DNA from: DASPXY01 sp038227745
GTDB lineage: Bacteria > Planctomycetota > Planctomycetia > Gemmatales > Gemmataceae
Direction of reading: 5' to 3'
Length of the DNA: 10,682 bases
NCBI GenBank assembly: GCA_038227745.1
Contig: JBBRPS010000327.1
Coordinates: forward strand, 1-10,682
Within the stretch, counting starts at the first letter, position 1; each line of letters starts with the position of its first letter. Positions 1 to 6,190 of this stretch are shown here, one piece after another. The notes under the pieces were generated by a model. That model was not told where the DNA came from, did not search any database, and saw only the letters and a program-made list of their open reading frames with translations. Both the position numbers and the translations under genes were made by a program.

Positions 1-1
1 C

Positions 2-37
2 GAGTTGGCCGAGCGGCTGCTGGCGCTGGCCGCCTGA
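2..37 (+). CDS. C-terminal end of a forward gene (partial)
   Basis: The first bases read in one frame as ELAERLLALAA followed by TGA at 35-37. This is a leucine- and alanine-rich, probably helical C-terminus of a gene that starts outside the window. Nothing can be said of its function from 11 residues. It converges on the minus-strand run that ends at 137. The 99 bases between them hold a short GGCCC / GGGCC inverted repeat (79-83 and 89-93, five-base loop) with no T-run, so a terminator there is only possible. The other two forward frames are less protein-like, but the stretch is too short for a firm call. Confidence 0.35.
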   Translation, partial: ELAERLLALAA

Positions 38-120
38 CCGCCCGACCCGACGACGACCCGCCCCTGTTCAGCCGACGCGGCCCCCTCCGGGCCACCGCCG
101 CAGGCCCGCTGTTGGCCCTC

Positions 121-143
121 ATCCTAACATGATATTTTAGGAT
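121..143. repeat. AT-rich inverted repeat at the end of the minus-strand run
   Basis: Arms ATCCTAA (121-127) and TTAGGAT (137-143) are perfect complements around a nine-base AT-rich spacer. The minus-strand stop codon of the 64-residue gene lies inside the right arm. The patch is strikingly AT-rich against very G+C-rich surroundings. It could form a weak hairpin at the end of the operon transcript, but there is no U-run. It could also be a scar of a past insertion or deletion. Confidence 0.4.
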
Positions 144-331
144 TGCTTAAGGTTTTGTGCCGGAGTCGCGGAAAGTGCAGCTGAAGGGGAAACGAGGTAG
201 AGGCTCCATAGTCCTGCCTCGCTCGCCCGGACCCAGGCCGCCGCGGCGACGTCGAAGCCGTCGTCGGCGAGCCGGGAAACGAGCGCCTGCCCGTCATCAA
301 TCCGTCTATCTACCAATAATTCTGTATCCAT
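137..331 (-). CDS. Small hypothetical protein, 64 residues, probably C-terminally truncated
   Basis: This frame starts at ATG 331-329 and ends at TAA 139-137. Residues 5-50 look like a genuine folded domain: LLVDRRIDDGQALVSRL, then DGFDVAAAAWV, then EAGLWSLYLVSPS, which suggests a helix followed by two strands. The remaining 14 residues (AALSATPAQNLKQS) lose this character and run into an AT-rich inverted repeat. I infer that the original C-terminus has been lost. The first 22 bases overlap the end of the 48-codon gene upstream, consistent with translational coupling at the tail of the kinase-regulator-propeller operon. From memory, similar 'DGQ...DGF.V..A.W...SE.GLW.LY' proteins occur as orphans in planctomycetes, but I cannot confirm that here. 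No function is assigned. Confidence 0.55.
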   Translation of the reverse strand: MDTELLVDRRIDDGQALVSRLADDGFDVAAAAWVRASEAGLWSLYLVSPSAALSATPAQNLKQS

Positions 332-456
332 TTGAACACCCCGTCCGGGTCGTCAGTTATCGCGGCATAGAGCGCCCTGGCCTCCGCTTCCGTCCTGACT
401 GCGTACCGGCCCTCAACCGTCCAGCGGGGTCGCGGAGTAGCAGTCGTTACTTCCAT
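310..456 (-). CDS. Small hypothetical protein, 48 residues
   Basis: This frame starts at ATG 456-454 and stops at TAG 312-310. It begins inside the last codons of the beta-propeller gene (10-base overlap) and runs into the start of the 64-codon gene (22-base overlap). The product, reading MEVTTATPRPRWTVEGRYAV then RTEAEARALYAAITDDPDGV and ending FKWIQNYW, has balanced composition, a predicted beta hairpin followed by an amphipathic helix, and an aromatic tail. It does not look like a chance reading of a G+C-rich strand. No Shine-Dalgarno sequence is evident, so expression probably depends on coupling to the gene upstream. I do not recognise the function. The pairing with the 64-codon gene suggests the two act or evolved together, perhaps as a two-subunit unit or a split gene. 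Confidence 0.55.
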   Translation of the reverse strand: MEVTTATPRPRWTVEGRYAVRTEAEARALYAAITDDPDGVFKWIQNYW

Positions 457-2648
457 TGCGGGACGTAGCCCACGAGTTCCTCCGCGTCCGCCACCACCAG
501 ACAGCCCCCGCCGAACGCCAGGTTCCCCGGCCGCAGCCGACGCAGTCGCGTCGGGTCGAGCGCCTCCAGACCCCGCCCCTGCCCGCCGTCCCCCACGTCC
601 AGCGCACGGAAAGGCAGCTTCACGTCCCGGGTCGGCCACAGTAGCCAGCCGCCCGCCAGCAGGCCGCGCCCGAATCCCGGCAGGCTGCCGAATGCGGGCT
701 GCCGCCAGCCGCCCCCGTCGCCGCCCGTCGCCGCGTCCAGCGCTCGTACGCCTGCGGTCGTGGTGAAGAGGAGGCGGCCCCGGCTCACGCCGAGCACGTG
801 AACCGCCTCAATGCCCTCGCGGTCCCAGAGCGTGCGGCCCGTCTCGGCGTCCAGGCACAGGATGCGGTCGCTGTCGAGCGGGGCAACGAACAGGCGGCGA
901 TCGACGCTGACGCAAGGGCAGAGGTCGCGCGGCGGCGGGTCGCCGCCGGTCGTCGTCGGCCCGCGGCTCGGGTAGCGGACGCCCCAGAGCCGTTTGCCCG
1001 TCAGGGCGTCCACGGCCACGACCGCCCCGGCGTGCGTGCAGTAGACCACCGCGCCGCCGGCCAGGGTCAGCAGGTGGTGGCGGACGCGCGGCGCCGGCTC
1101 CTCCTCCGACTCGGGCGTCTCGCACACCTCGCGGCGCCAGCGCAGTACAGCCGTGTCCGCGTCGTGACAGACCAGCGCCGTCTTCGTCCGCGAGCCCACC
1201 AGGCAGCTCTCCGCGGCATAAACGCGGCCGTCGTGGACCAGCGGCGCGCCCTCGAACGCATAAGCCGTCCCGCTTCCCGTTCGCGCCTTGATCGCCCAGC
1301 GCTCCGTCGGCGGCCGCGCGCCCTCCGCGAGGTTCAGGCAGACGAGATAGCTCGGGGCAGGGGCGGGACCGGCCCCCTGCGGCGCGAGCAGCGCGAGCGA
1401 CTGCGCCCCCACCCGGACGTAGAGCCGGCCGTCGGCGGCAGTGAGGGTGTAGCGCAGATCCGGGACCGCAGGCAGCTGCAGGCGCAGCCCCTCCAGCCCG
1501 CGCTGCCGGTCCGCCGCCAACAGATCGTGCCGGAACTGGCACCGGCCGCTGCGCAGATCGTAGCCAGTGAGGTGCCGGGCGTCGGCCACCAGCACGCGCT
1601 GCCCGACGATGACCGGGTGAAAGGCGAGACGGCGGGCGGCCACGGAGCCCGGCTCGTTCCGCGGGGCGGGTGGGCCCTCGCCTTCGCCCCCGGGGCCGGC
1701 GAGGCGCACGCGCCAGGCGGGGCCGTCGGTCCACAGTCGCTCGGACAGCGCGTCGGCGAGGACACGGTTGCGCGACGGGCTGCCGGCGAACGTGGGCCAG
1801 TCGTCGTCGGCCGCCGTGAAGGGCCGGCGCCGGCGGTCGGCGAGCAGTGCCTGCACCGTCGCGGCGTAGTTCCCGGTGCGGCCCGCGAGGTTGCCGGAAG
1901 CCCCGCCGTGCAGGCGGCGGAACGCCTCCAGCTCCTCCGCGGCCCGTGGGAGCTCACCGTCGAAGACCAGGGCGAGGATCTGCCGGGCGCGGACGCGCGC
2001 CACCTCCACCTGCGGGTCGGGAAAGCGCAGGCCCCTTGAATCCGCCACCGCGCCGGCCGGTCCCACCACCAGCGTCCACCAGTGCCGGGCCTCGGCGAAG
2101 TTGCCCTTCTCGAATGCCAGGTCGCCGAGCAACTCGGCGGCGCGGTCGCCGGAGCGGCTGCAGAACGCCTCGTCCACGACGCGGCGCAGGGCAGAGACGT
2201 CGTGGGACGCGATGCCCTCCTCCAGCCATTTCTTCGCCTGTGCATCCATCCGGCCGCGGTAGAGCCGGAGGGCGGCGGGCGGCAGGGCGGCGATGCGGAG
2301 GTGGCAGAGGCGCCGCAGTTGCACGCTGCGGCGCGTGGAGACGGCGCGGTCCGCGGGGGTGCTCTCCGGCACCAGGTCGTCGCCGCCCTCCTGGAGCAGC
2401 CGCTGGTATTCGTCGAGGGCGCCGGCCCAGGACTGCCGCGCCGCCAGCCGGTCCGCGGCCTCCAGGCGGCCCACCGTGTCCCGCACCTCGCCGGGGAAGA
2501 GGGTCTTGCGGAACTGCTCCTCCGTCGCGGCCAGTGGCTGACCCCGACCGCACGGCGGAAGCAACGCCGCGCTCGTGAGGAACAGGAGTGACAAAAATAA
2601 GGTTCTATGGATCGTCAAATAATCAACCCCTCGAGCACGCGCGGTCAT
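447..2648 (-). CDS. Exported PQQ-like beta-propeller protein with helical N-terminal region
   Basis: This is a 733-residue protein if it starts at ATG 2648, which overlaps the regulator stop codon as ATGA. Residues 12-40 form a signal peptide (basic start, then LFLSLLFLTSAALL), so the product is exported; PPC is not a good lipobox. Residues 58-245 are helical with TPR-like character (for example GALDEYQRLLQEG and KGNFAEARHWW). From DDDWPTFAGSPSRN at 281 onward it is a PQQ-type propeller: blade motifs such as VDALTGKRLW (546-555) and LDAETGRTLW (599-608) follow the usual D-TG--LW pattern, and more divergent blades run to the end. In this family such proteins are scaffolds or binding proteins (BamB type) or redox enzymes. 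No quinoprotein catalytic signature is seen, so an enzymatic role is not claimed. Its place behind a kinase-regulator pair suggests a periplasmic accessory or sensor partner. An alternative TTG start lies at 2618 and would give 723 residues. Confidence 0.9.
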   Translation of the reverse strand: MTARARGVDYLTIHRTLFLSLLFLTSAALLPPCGRGQPLAATEEQFRKTLFPGEVRDTVGRLEAADRLAARQSWAGALDEYQRLLQEGGDDLVPESTPADRAVSTRRSVQLRRLCHLRIAALPPAALRLYRGRMDAQAKKWLEEGIASHDVSALRRVVDEAFCSRSGDRAAELLGDLAFEKGNFAEARHWWTLVVGPAGAVADSRGLRFPDPQVEVARVRARQILALVFDGELPRAAEELEAFRRLHGGASGNLAGRTGNYAATVQALLADRRRRPFTAADDDWPTFAGSPSRNRVLADALSERLWTDGPAWRVRLAGPGGEGEGPPAPRNEPGSVAARRLAFHPVIVGQRVLVADARHLTGYDLRSGRCQFRHDLLAADRQRGLEGLRLQLPAVPDLRYTLTAADGRLYVRVGAQSLALLAPQGAGPAPAPSYLVCLNLAEGARPPTERWAIKARTGSGTAYAFEGAPLVHDGRVYAAESCLVGSRTKTALVCHDADTAVLRWRREVCETPESEEEPAPRVRHHLLTLAGGAVVYCTHAGAVVAVDALTGKRLWGVRYPSRGPTTTGGDPPPRDLCPCVSVDRRLFVAPLDSDRILCLDAETGRTLWDREGIEAVHVLGVSRGRLLFTTTAGVRALDAATGGDGGGWRQPAFGSLPGFGRGLLAGGWLLWPTRDVKLPFRALDVGDGGQGRGLEALDPTRLRRLRPGNLAFGGGCLVVADAEELVGYVPQWK
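2627..2632 (-). promoter_or_regulatory. Shine-Dalgarno supporting a TTG start of the propeller gene
   Basis: On the minus strand GAGGGG is followed by eight bases and then TTG at 2618-2616, in frame with the propeller gene. Starting there gives MTIHRTLFLSLLFLTSAALL, a compact signal peptide without the ten extra residues (MTARARGVDY) of the ATG 2648 start. The ATG has the classic ATGA overlap with the regulator gene but only poor Shine-Dalgarno context. Either start may be used; the sequence does not settle it. Confidence 0.45.
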
Positions 2649-4093
2649 TCCGCCGGATCGTCGTCCGACCACACCGACCGCTCAATCTTGATGCCCAGGG
2701 CGCGGATCTTGGTGCGCAGGCTGCCGCGCGTGATGCCCAGGATCTTCGCCGCCTGCACCTGGTTGCCGGCCGTATGCCGCAGCACACTCGTCAGGAGTTG
2801 TCGCTCCATCAGGGCCAGGGCCTCGGCGTACAGGTCCTGCGCGCCCGCCTGCAGCCGCTCGGTCACGAAGCGATCCCACTCCGGCGCGGCGCCCGGCGAG
2901 GGCGGCGGGTCGCCGGTGCCCGGCTCGGCGCGGACCACCTCCGGCAGGAAGTCCGGCACCAGCACGCGGCCCGTCGCCCGCAGCAGCGCCTGCTTGAGGA
3001 CGCTCTGCAGCTCGCGCACATTCCCCGGCCACGGATAGCGCGCCAACAGCGCCAGCGACTCCGGGGCGGTCTGCTGCACGTCCTTGCTCAGCTCGCGGCT
3101 GAAGCGGCGCACGAAGTGCTCGACCAGCAGCGGCAGGTCCTCCGGCCGCTCGCGCAGCGGCGGCAGCCGGATGCCGAAGACGTTGAGCCGGTAGTAGAGA
3201 TCCTGGCGGAACCGTCCCGCCGCGACCAGTTCGTCCAGTTCGCAGTTCGTGGCGGCGATGACGCGCACGTCGGTCTGGATGGTTTCGTTGCCGCCGACGC
3301 GCTCGAAGCGCTGCTCCTGCAGGACGCGCAGCAGCTTGGACTGGGTGAGCGGCGAGATGTCGCCGATCTCGTCGAGAAAGAGGGTGCCGCCGCTGCACTG
3401 CTCGAACTTGCCGATGCGCTTGCGCTCCGCCCCGGTGAAGGCGCCCTTCTCGTGGCCGAACAGCTCGCTCTCCAGCAGGGTCTCGGGGATGGCGGCGCAG
3501 TTGATCGCCAGGAACGGGCCGGTCGCCCGCTTACTGTGCTGGTAGAGCGCGCGCGCCACCAGTTCCTTGCCCGTCCCGCTCTCCCCCAAAATCAACACCG
3601 TCACGTCCTGCGACGCGACCCGGCCGATCGCCTTGTAAACGTCCTGCATCGCGGGGCAGCGGCCGACCAGTACGTCGGAGCGCTCCGGGATGGGCGCGTC
3701 GTCCGCCAGCACCGCCGGGATGTGCATCAGCCGGCTGATCTCCAGGGCGCGGCCGACCATGTCGCGCAGCTGCGGCAGCTCGAGCGGCTTGAGAAGGTAG
3801 TCGTAGGCGCCGAGCTTCATCGCCTCGATGGCGGTGTCGGTGGTGCCGTGGCCGGTGATGAAGATGACCGGGATGCGCGCGTCCAGGCGGCGGATCGCGC
3901 GGAACGCCTCCAGGCCGGACTGGTCGGGCAGCTTGAGGTCGAGGATGACCACGTCGGGCTTCGCGCCGGCCACCGCCTCCAGCCCCTCGGCCGCCGTCCC
4001 CGCGGTCAGCAGGGTCAGGTTCGGATCCTTGAACGCCCTGCGGAAGGCGTGCAGGATGGAGGCTTCGTCGTCGATGACAAGGAGGGTCGGCAT
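2645..4093 (-). CDS. Sigma-54-dependent response regulator (NtrC/AtoC/ZraR class)
   Basis: This 482-residue protein has the full three-domain layout. The receiver (about 3-115) has the acidic pair D8/D9, phospho-acceptor D52 in VVILDLKLPD, T80 and K102. The AAA+ domain (about 142-375) has Walker A GESGTGKE at 170-177, the sigma-54-contacting GAFTGA loop at 217-222, Walker B GGTLFLDEIGD from 235, an arginine-finger region around RQDLYYRLNVF, and PWPGNVREL at 354-362. The Fis-type helix-turn-helix is at about 440-468 (NQVQAAKILGITRGSLRTKI). All residues needed for phosphorylation, ATP hydrolysis and sigma-54 contact are present. Its start overlaps the kinase stop by one base (TAATG), with GGGGAA eight bases upstream. 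The kinase is its presumed partner. A likely target is the sigma-54 promoter at 5771 on the other side of the kinase gene. Confidence 0.97.
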   Translation of the reverse strand: MPTLLVIDDEASILHAFRRAFKDPNLTLLTAGTAAEGLEAVAGAKPDVVILDLKLPDQSGLEAFRAIRRLDARIPVIFITGHGTTDTAIEAMKLGAYDYLLKPLELPQLRDMVGRALEISRLMHIPAVLADDAPIPERSDVLVGRCPAMQDVYKAIGRVASQDVTVLILGESGTGKELVARALYQHSKRATGPFLAINCAAIPETLLESELFGHEKGAFTGAERKRIGKFEQCSGGTLFLDEIGDISPLTQSKLLRVLQEQRFERVGGNETIQTDVRVIAATNCELDELVAAGRFRQDLYYRLNVFGIRLPPLRERPEDLPLLVEHFVRRFSRELSKDVQQTAPESLALLARYPWPGNVRELQSVLKQALLRATGRVLVPDFLPEVVRAEPGTGDPPPSPGAAPEWDRFVTERLQAGAQDLYAEALALMERQLLTSVLRHTAGNQVQAAKILGITRGSLRTKIRALGIKIERSVWSDDDPAE

Positions 4094-5568
4094 TAGCGTT
4101 TTTCCCCGGCGGCCGCCGCCGGCCCCGGACGGGCGGCGGGCAGCCGCAGCGTGAAGCAGGCGCCGCCCTCGGGGCGGTTCGCCGCCTGCAGGCTGCCGCC
4201 GTGGCTCTCCGCGATGCGCTGCGACGTCACCAGGCCCAGTCCCAGGCCGGTTTCCTTACCGCTGACGAACGGCTGGAACAGCCGCGGCAGCAGCTCGGTC
4301 GCGATCCCCGGCCCGGTGTCCTGCACGCGCAGCTCGACCCGGTCGCCGTCCGGCGGGTACACGTTGATCGTCAGCGTGCCGCCGCGCGGCATCACGTCCA
4401 GGGCGTTCAGCGTCAGGTTGACGAGCAGCTGCCGCAGCTGCTCGTCGTCAGCCTCCACGAGCACGGAAGCCCCGGGCCGCGCGAAGCGGACCTCGACGTG
4501 CTGCTTGCGCGCCCGGCCGGCGATCAGCGCCAGCGTCTGCTCCACCGGCCGGGCCAGGTCGAGCAACCGGCACTCCAGCTTCGGCGGCCGGGCGAAGTCG
4601 AGGAAGGTTTGCAGGCAGCGCTCCATGCGGCGGATCTCCAGCTCGATGACGCGCAGGTCCTCGCCCGACATGCCCTGCGCCTCCAGCTCCTCGCAGGAGG
4701 CCTGCACCAGCATCTTGATCGACGTGAGCGGGTTGCGCAGCTCGTGGGCAACGCCGGCGGCCATCTGGCCGACGGCGGCGAGCTGCTCGGCGCGCAGCAC
4801 CTCGCGCTCGCGCTGCTGCAGTTTCTCGACCACCTGGCCGATCTCGCGGACGACGCCTTGCATCTGCCCGTGCATCTGCTGCAGGTCGCCGTCCTCGCTC
4901 AGGGCCACCGGCGGCAGGTCCAGGCGCAGCTTGTCGGCGGCGTCCCGCAGGTGGATGCTCAGGTGGTGGATCGAGCGGCGCAGGCCGCGTGCCACGCCGT
5001 AGCCCAGCAGCAGCCCCGCCACCGCCCCCAGGGTGCAGACGCCGAGCAGGCCGGCCACCACCCACTGCACGGTGTGGCGCAGGTCGGTCTCGGTCTCCTG
5101 GACCTGTCCGACGTTGACCTGCTGCAGTTGCCGCGACAGCGGCAGGGCCTCGCGCTCGAGCAGCGCCAGGGCCTCCGCCGCCGGCGCCCCGCGCAGCCGG
5201 CCGTTCGGGGAGCGGTTCGCGTCGTAGACCTGGAAGTAGCGCTTGAGGGTGTGCTCCAGCTTCGTCTCCAGGTCCCTCTCGACCCCCGGGTCGGCCAGCC
5301 CGCGGGCCTGTTCCAGCTGCGTGCGGATGTGCTCGTTGAGGACGTTCACCTTGTCGCCGCCCGCCCGCAGCAGGGCGACCAGGTCGATGAGCGTGCTCTT
5401 CAGGTCGTTGCCGACCTGAGCGCTGGTGACGTCCTTGCGGTGGATGCGGGCGGAGGAGTCCTGCTGGTTGTAGAAGTAGACCGCCGCGACCACGCACAGC
5501 AGCAGCAGCAGACAGCTCACCAGGATGGTCGGCCCCGCGATGCGCAGGGAGAGGTTGCTTCGCCACAT
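4093..5568 (-). CDS. Membrane sensor histidine kinase, partner of the sigma-54 regulator
   Basis: This 491-residue kinase has two membrane segments (about 11-33 and 168-190) around a periplasmic part of some 134 residues. That part looks helical, rich in Q, L and E, with no recognisable PAS or Cache motif. A HAMP-like linker follows (about 190-245), then a coiled coil. The dimerisation/phosphoacceptor segment has H275 in VAHELRNPLTSIK. The catalytic ATPase domain has the N box NLTLNALDVM (384-393), G1 DTGPGI (417-422), the F box around FQPFVSGK and G2 GLGLGL (441-446). The HELRNPLTSIK form and the sigma-54 regulator next door match NtrB/AtoS/ZraS-like kinases. The start ATG 5568-5566 follows GGTGG at close spacing. 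It is the first gene of the minus-strand operon, behind an exact TATAAT at 5619-5614. The signal sensed is unknown. Confidence 0.96.
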   Translation of the reverse strand: MWRSNLSLRIAGPTILVSCLLLLLCVVAAVYFYNQQDSSARIHRKDVTSAQVGNDLKSTLIDLVALLRAGGDKVNVLNEHIRTQLEQARGLADPGVERDLETKLEHTLKRYFQVYDANRSPNGRLRGAPAAEALALLEREALPLSRQLQQVNVGQVQETETDLRHTVQWVVAGLLGVCTLGAVAGLLLGYGVARGLRRSIHHLSIHLRDAADKLRLDLPPVALSEDGDLQQMHGQMQGVVREIGQVVEKLQQREREVLRAEQLAAVGQMAAGVAHELRNPLTSIKMLVQASCEELEAQGMSGEDLRVIELEIRRMERCLQTFLDFARPPKLECRLLDLARPVEQTLALIAGRARKQHVEVRFARPGASVLVEADDEQLRQLLVNLTLNALDVMPRGGTLTINVYPPDGDRVELRVQDTGPGIATELLPRLFQPFVSGKETGLGLGLVTSQRIAESHGGSLQAANRPEGGACFTLRLPAARPGPAAAAGEKR

Positions 5569-5613
5569 GGTCCACCCATCAGGAAATCGAGATCCGTCGC
5601 CCCGGTGCGCCTC

Positions 5614-5619
5614 ATTATA
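5614..5619 (-). promoter_or_regulatory. Predicted housekeeping -10 of the kinase operon
   Basis: The minus strand reads CTATAATG here, an exact TATAAT -10 in otherwise G+C-rich DNA. It predicts a start near 5607 and a leader of about 40 bases before the kinase ATG at 5568. The -35 is poor (TTCCAG at 18-base spacing is the best seen), which is what would be expected of a regulated or weak promoter. An inverted repeat occupies the spacer. Confidence 0.55.
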
Positions 5620-5625
5620 GTCGCT

Positions 5626-5640
5626 CAGCCCGCACGGCTG
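5626..5640. promoter_or_regulatory. Inverted repeat inside the kinase promoter (candidate operator)
   Basis: CAGCC (5626-5630) and GGCTG (5636-5640) are perfect arms with a five-base spacer. The repeat lies immediately upstream of the minus-strand TATAAT, where a bound protein would block RNA polymerase. It has the same five-base spacer as the palindrome at 5658, but the arm sequences differ. Short arms like these arise by chance in G+C-rich DNA. Confidence 0.3.
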
Positions 5641-5657
5641 GAATCTGACCCCGCGCC

Positions 5658-5674
5658 TGGTCGTTCTCCGACCA
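5658..5674. promoter_or_regulatory. Candidate enhancer palindrome for the sigma-54 regulator
   Basis: TGGTCG (5658-5663) and CGACCA (5669-5674) are perfect complements separated by five bases. The 6-5-6 layout is that of classical NtrC sites (TGCACC, five bases, GGTGCA). Its centre lies about 130 bases upstream of the start expected from the sigma-54 promoter at 5771, a usual enhancer distance. The regulator encoded next door has a Fis-type DNA-binding domain that would bind such a dyad. Binding is inferred, not shown. Confidence 0.45.
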
Positions 5675-5687
5675 CGCTGGTTGCCGG

Positions 5688-5700
5688 GCGGCTAGGCCGC
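5688..5700. promoter_or_regulatory. Second inverted repeat upstream of the sigma-54 promoter
   Basis: GCGGC (5688-5692) and GCCGC (5696-5700) are perfect arms around TAG. The repeat starts 14 bases after the 6-5-6 palindrome. It might be part of a compound upstream site, but the short G+C-only arms and the different spacer make chance a fair explanation. Confidence 0.2.
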
Positions 5701-5770
5701 GAGAGGTGGTGGCAGCAAGCCATTGTTCCAGTCCCTTGTCTGCCAATGACTTGCAGAAACCTCATGGCGT

Positions 5771-5786
5771 TGGCACCGGGCTTGCT
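5771..5786 (+). promoter_or_regulatory. Sigma-54 (-24/-12) promoter of the 83-residue gene
   Basis: TGGCAC (5771-5776), five bases, then TTGCT (5782-5786), preceded by T, matches the RpoN consensus at every conserved position. The invariant GG and GC are ten bases apart. The expected start is near 5797, giving a leader of about 98 bases before the ATG at 5895. A sigma-54-activating regulator is encoded by the divergent operon and a candidate enhancer lies about 100 bases upstream, so all three parts of an RpoN circuit are present locally. No competing sigma-70 promoter was seen for this gene. Confidence 0.8.
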
Positions 5787-5798
5787 TCTTCGAGAAGC
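5784..5798. repeat. Inverted repeat across the -12 element and start site
   Basis: GCTTCT (5784-5789) and AGAAGC (5793-5798) are perfect arms around TCG. GGGC at 5778-5781 and GCCC at 5800-5803 could extend the pairing. The repeat begins in the -12 GC and ends at the predicted start, so it could be an operator or affect promoter melting. Only its right end would be in the transcript, so an RNA hairpin is unlikely if the predicted start is correct. Confidence 0.35.
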
Positions 5799-5894
5799 CG
5801 CCCAGAACCCGCGACGGCCCAGGCTGACTACGAGAATCCTGGCCTTCTCTCCGGCCCGTCCGCGGTCTGTCCTGGCAAGGCCCGGAGTGTACAC

Positions 5895-6146
5895 ATGCGC
5901 GTGGCCGGAGTTGACGGCACCTTGCTGGAAGCCACCGGGGTGATCGAACGGATCGACGTCCCCGCGCGCGAGCTGACCCTGTCGATCAACGGCGCTCCGC
6001 AGGTCTTCGGCCTGCCGCCGGGCTGCACGCTGTCCCTGCACGGCGAGCGCGTCAAGCTGCGGCTGTTGCAGGCGGACGACCGGGCCCACGTCCTGTACAC
6101 GTGCGAGGACGGCTCCCGTGTTGCCCACACCGTCCGGGTAGGCTGA
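5895..6146 (+). CDS. Small hypothetical protein, 83 residues, sigma-54-controlled
   Basis: The start ATG 5895 follows GGAG at seven-base spacing. The reading frame is open further upstream, but that part crosses the sigma-54 promoter and reads as low-quality sequence. The product has no signal peptide or membrane segment, so it is cytoplasmic. Alternating hydrophobic residues suggest an all-beta fold: TGVIERIDVP, RELTLSING, PQVFGLPPG, TLSLHGERVKLRLLQ, DRAHVLYTC, SRVAHTVRV. This could be a small five- or six-strand barrel of OB or SH3 type, though no family motif is certain. C44 and C70 are the only cysteines. It is divergent from the kinase operon, sits behind a consensus sigma-54 site and is closed by a strong terminator, so it is the likely output of the two-component pair. 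Function unknown. Confidence 0.8.
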   Translation: MRVAGVDGTLLEATGVIERIDVPARELTLSINGAPQVFGLPPGCTLSLHGERVKLRLLQADDRAHVLYTCEDGSRVAHTVRVG

Positions 6147-6150
6147 CGCC

Positions 6151-6170
6151 CGACCGGGGCGACCCGGTCG
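6151..6170 (+). other. Perfect hairpin with GCGA tetraloop just after the 83-residue gene
   Basis: CGACCGGG (6151-6158), loop GCGA, CCCGGTCG (6163-6170) form an eight-pair stem closed by a GNRA-type loop. It starts four bases after the stop codon. There is no T-run behind it, so by itself it is unlikely to terminate transcription. It could protect the 3' end of the mRNA or pause polymerase ahead of the terminator at 6191. Confidence 0.5.
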
Positions 6171-6190
6171 CTCAATCTCCCCCTGTCCGC

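Noticed and set aside
79..93. GGCCC / GGGCC inverted repeat after the gene ending at 37
   Set aside because: A five-pair stem with no T-run in G+C-rich DNA is not enough to call a terminator.
2588..4096. Long forward open frame (about 500 codons) opposite the response regulator
   Set aside because: Its product is a low-complexity Arg/Ala/Leu/Gln/Val mix typical of antisense reading of G+C-rich codons, while the opposite strand encodes a complete, motif-perfect regulator.
5742..5757. Short TCTGC / GCAGA dyad just upstream of the sigma-54 promoter, considered as a second regulator site
   Set aside because: The arms are only five bases, the spacer is nine, and it does not resemble the 6-5-6 dyad at 5658.
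4201..5943. Long forward open frame (about 580 codons) opposite the kinase, crossing the divergent spacer
   Set aside because: Same shadow composition, no ribosome site. The kinase on the other strand has every catalytic box.
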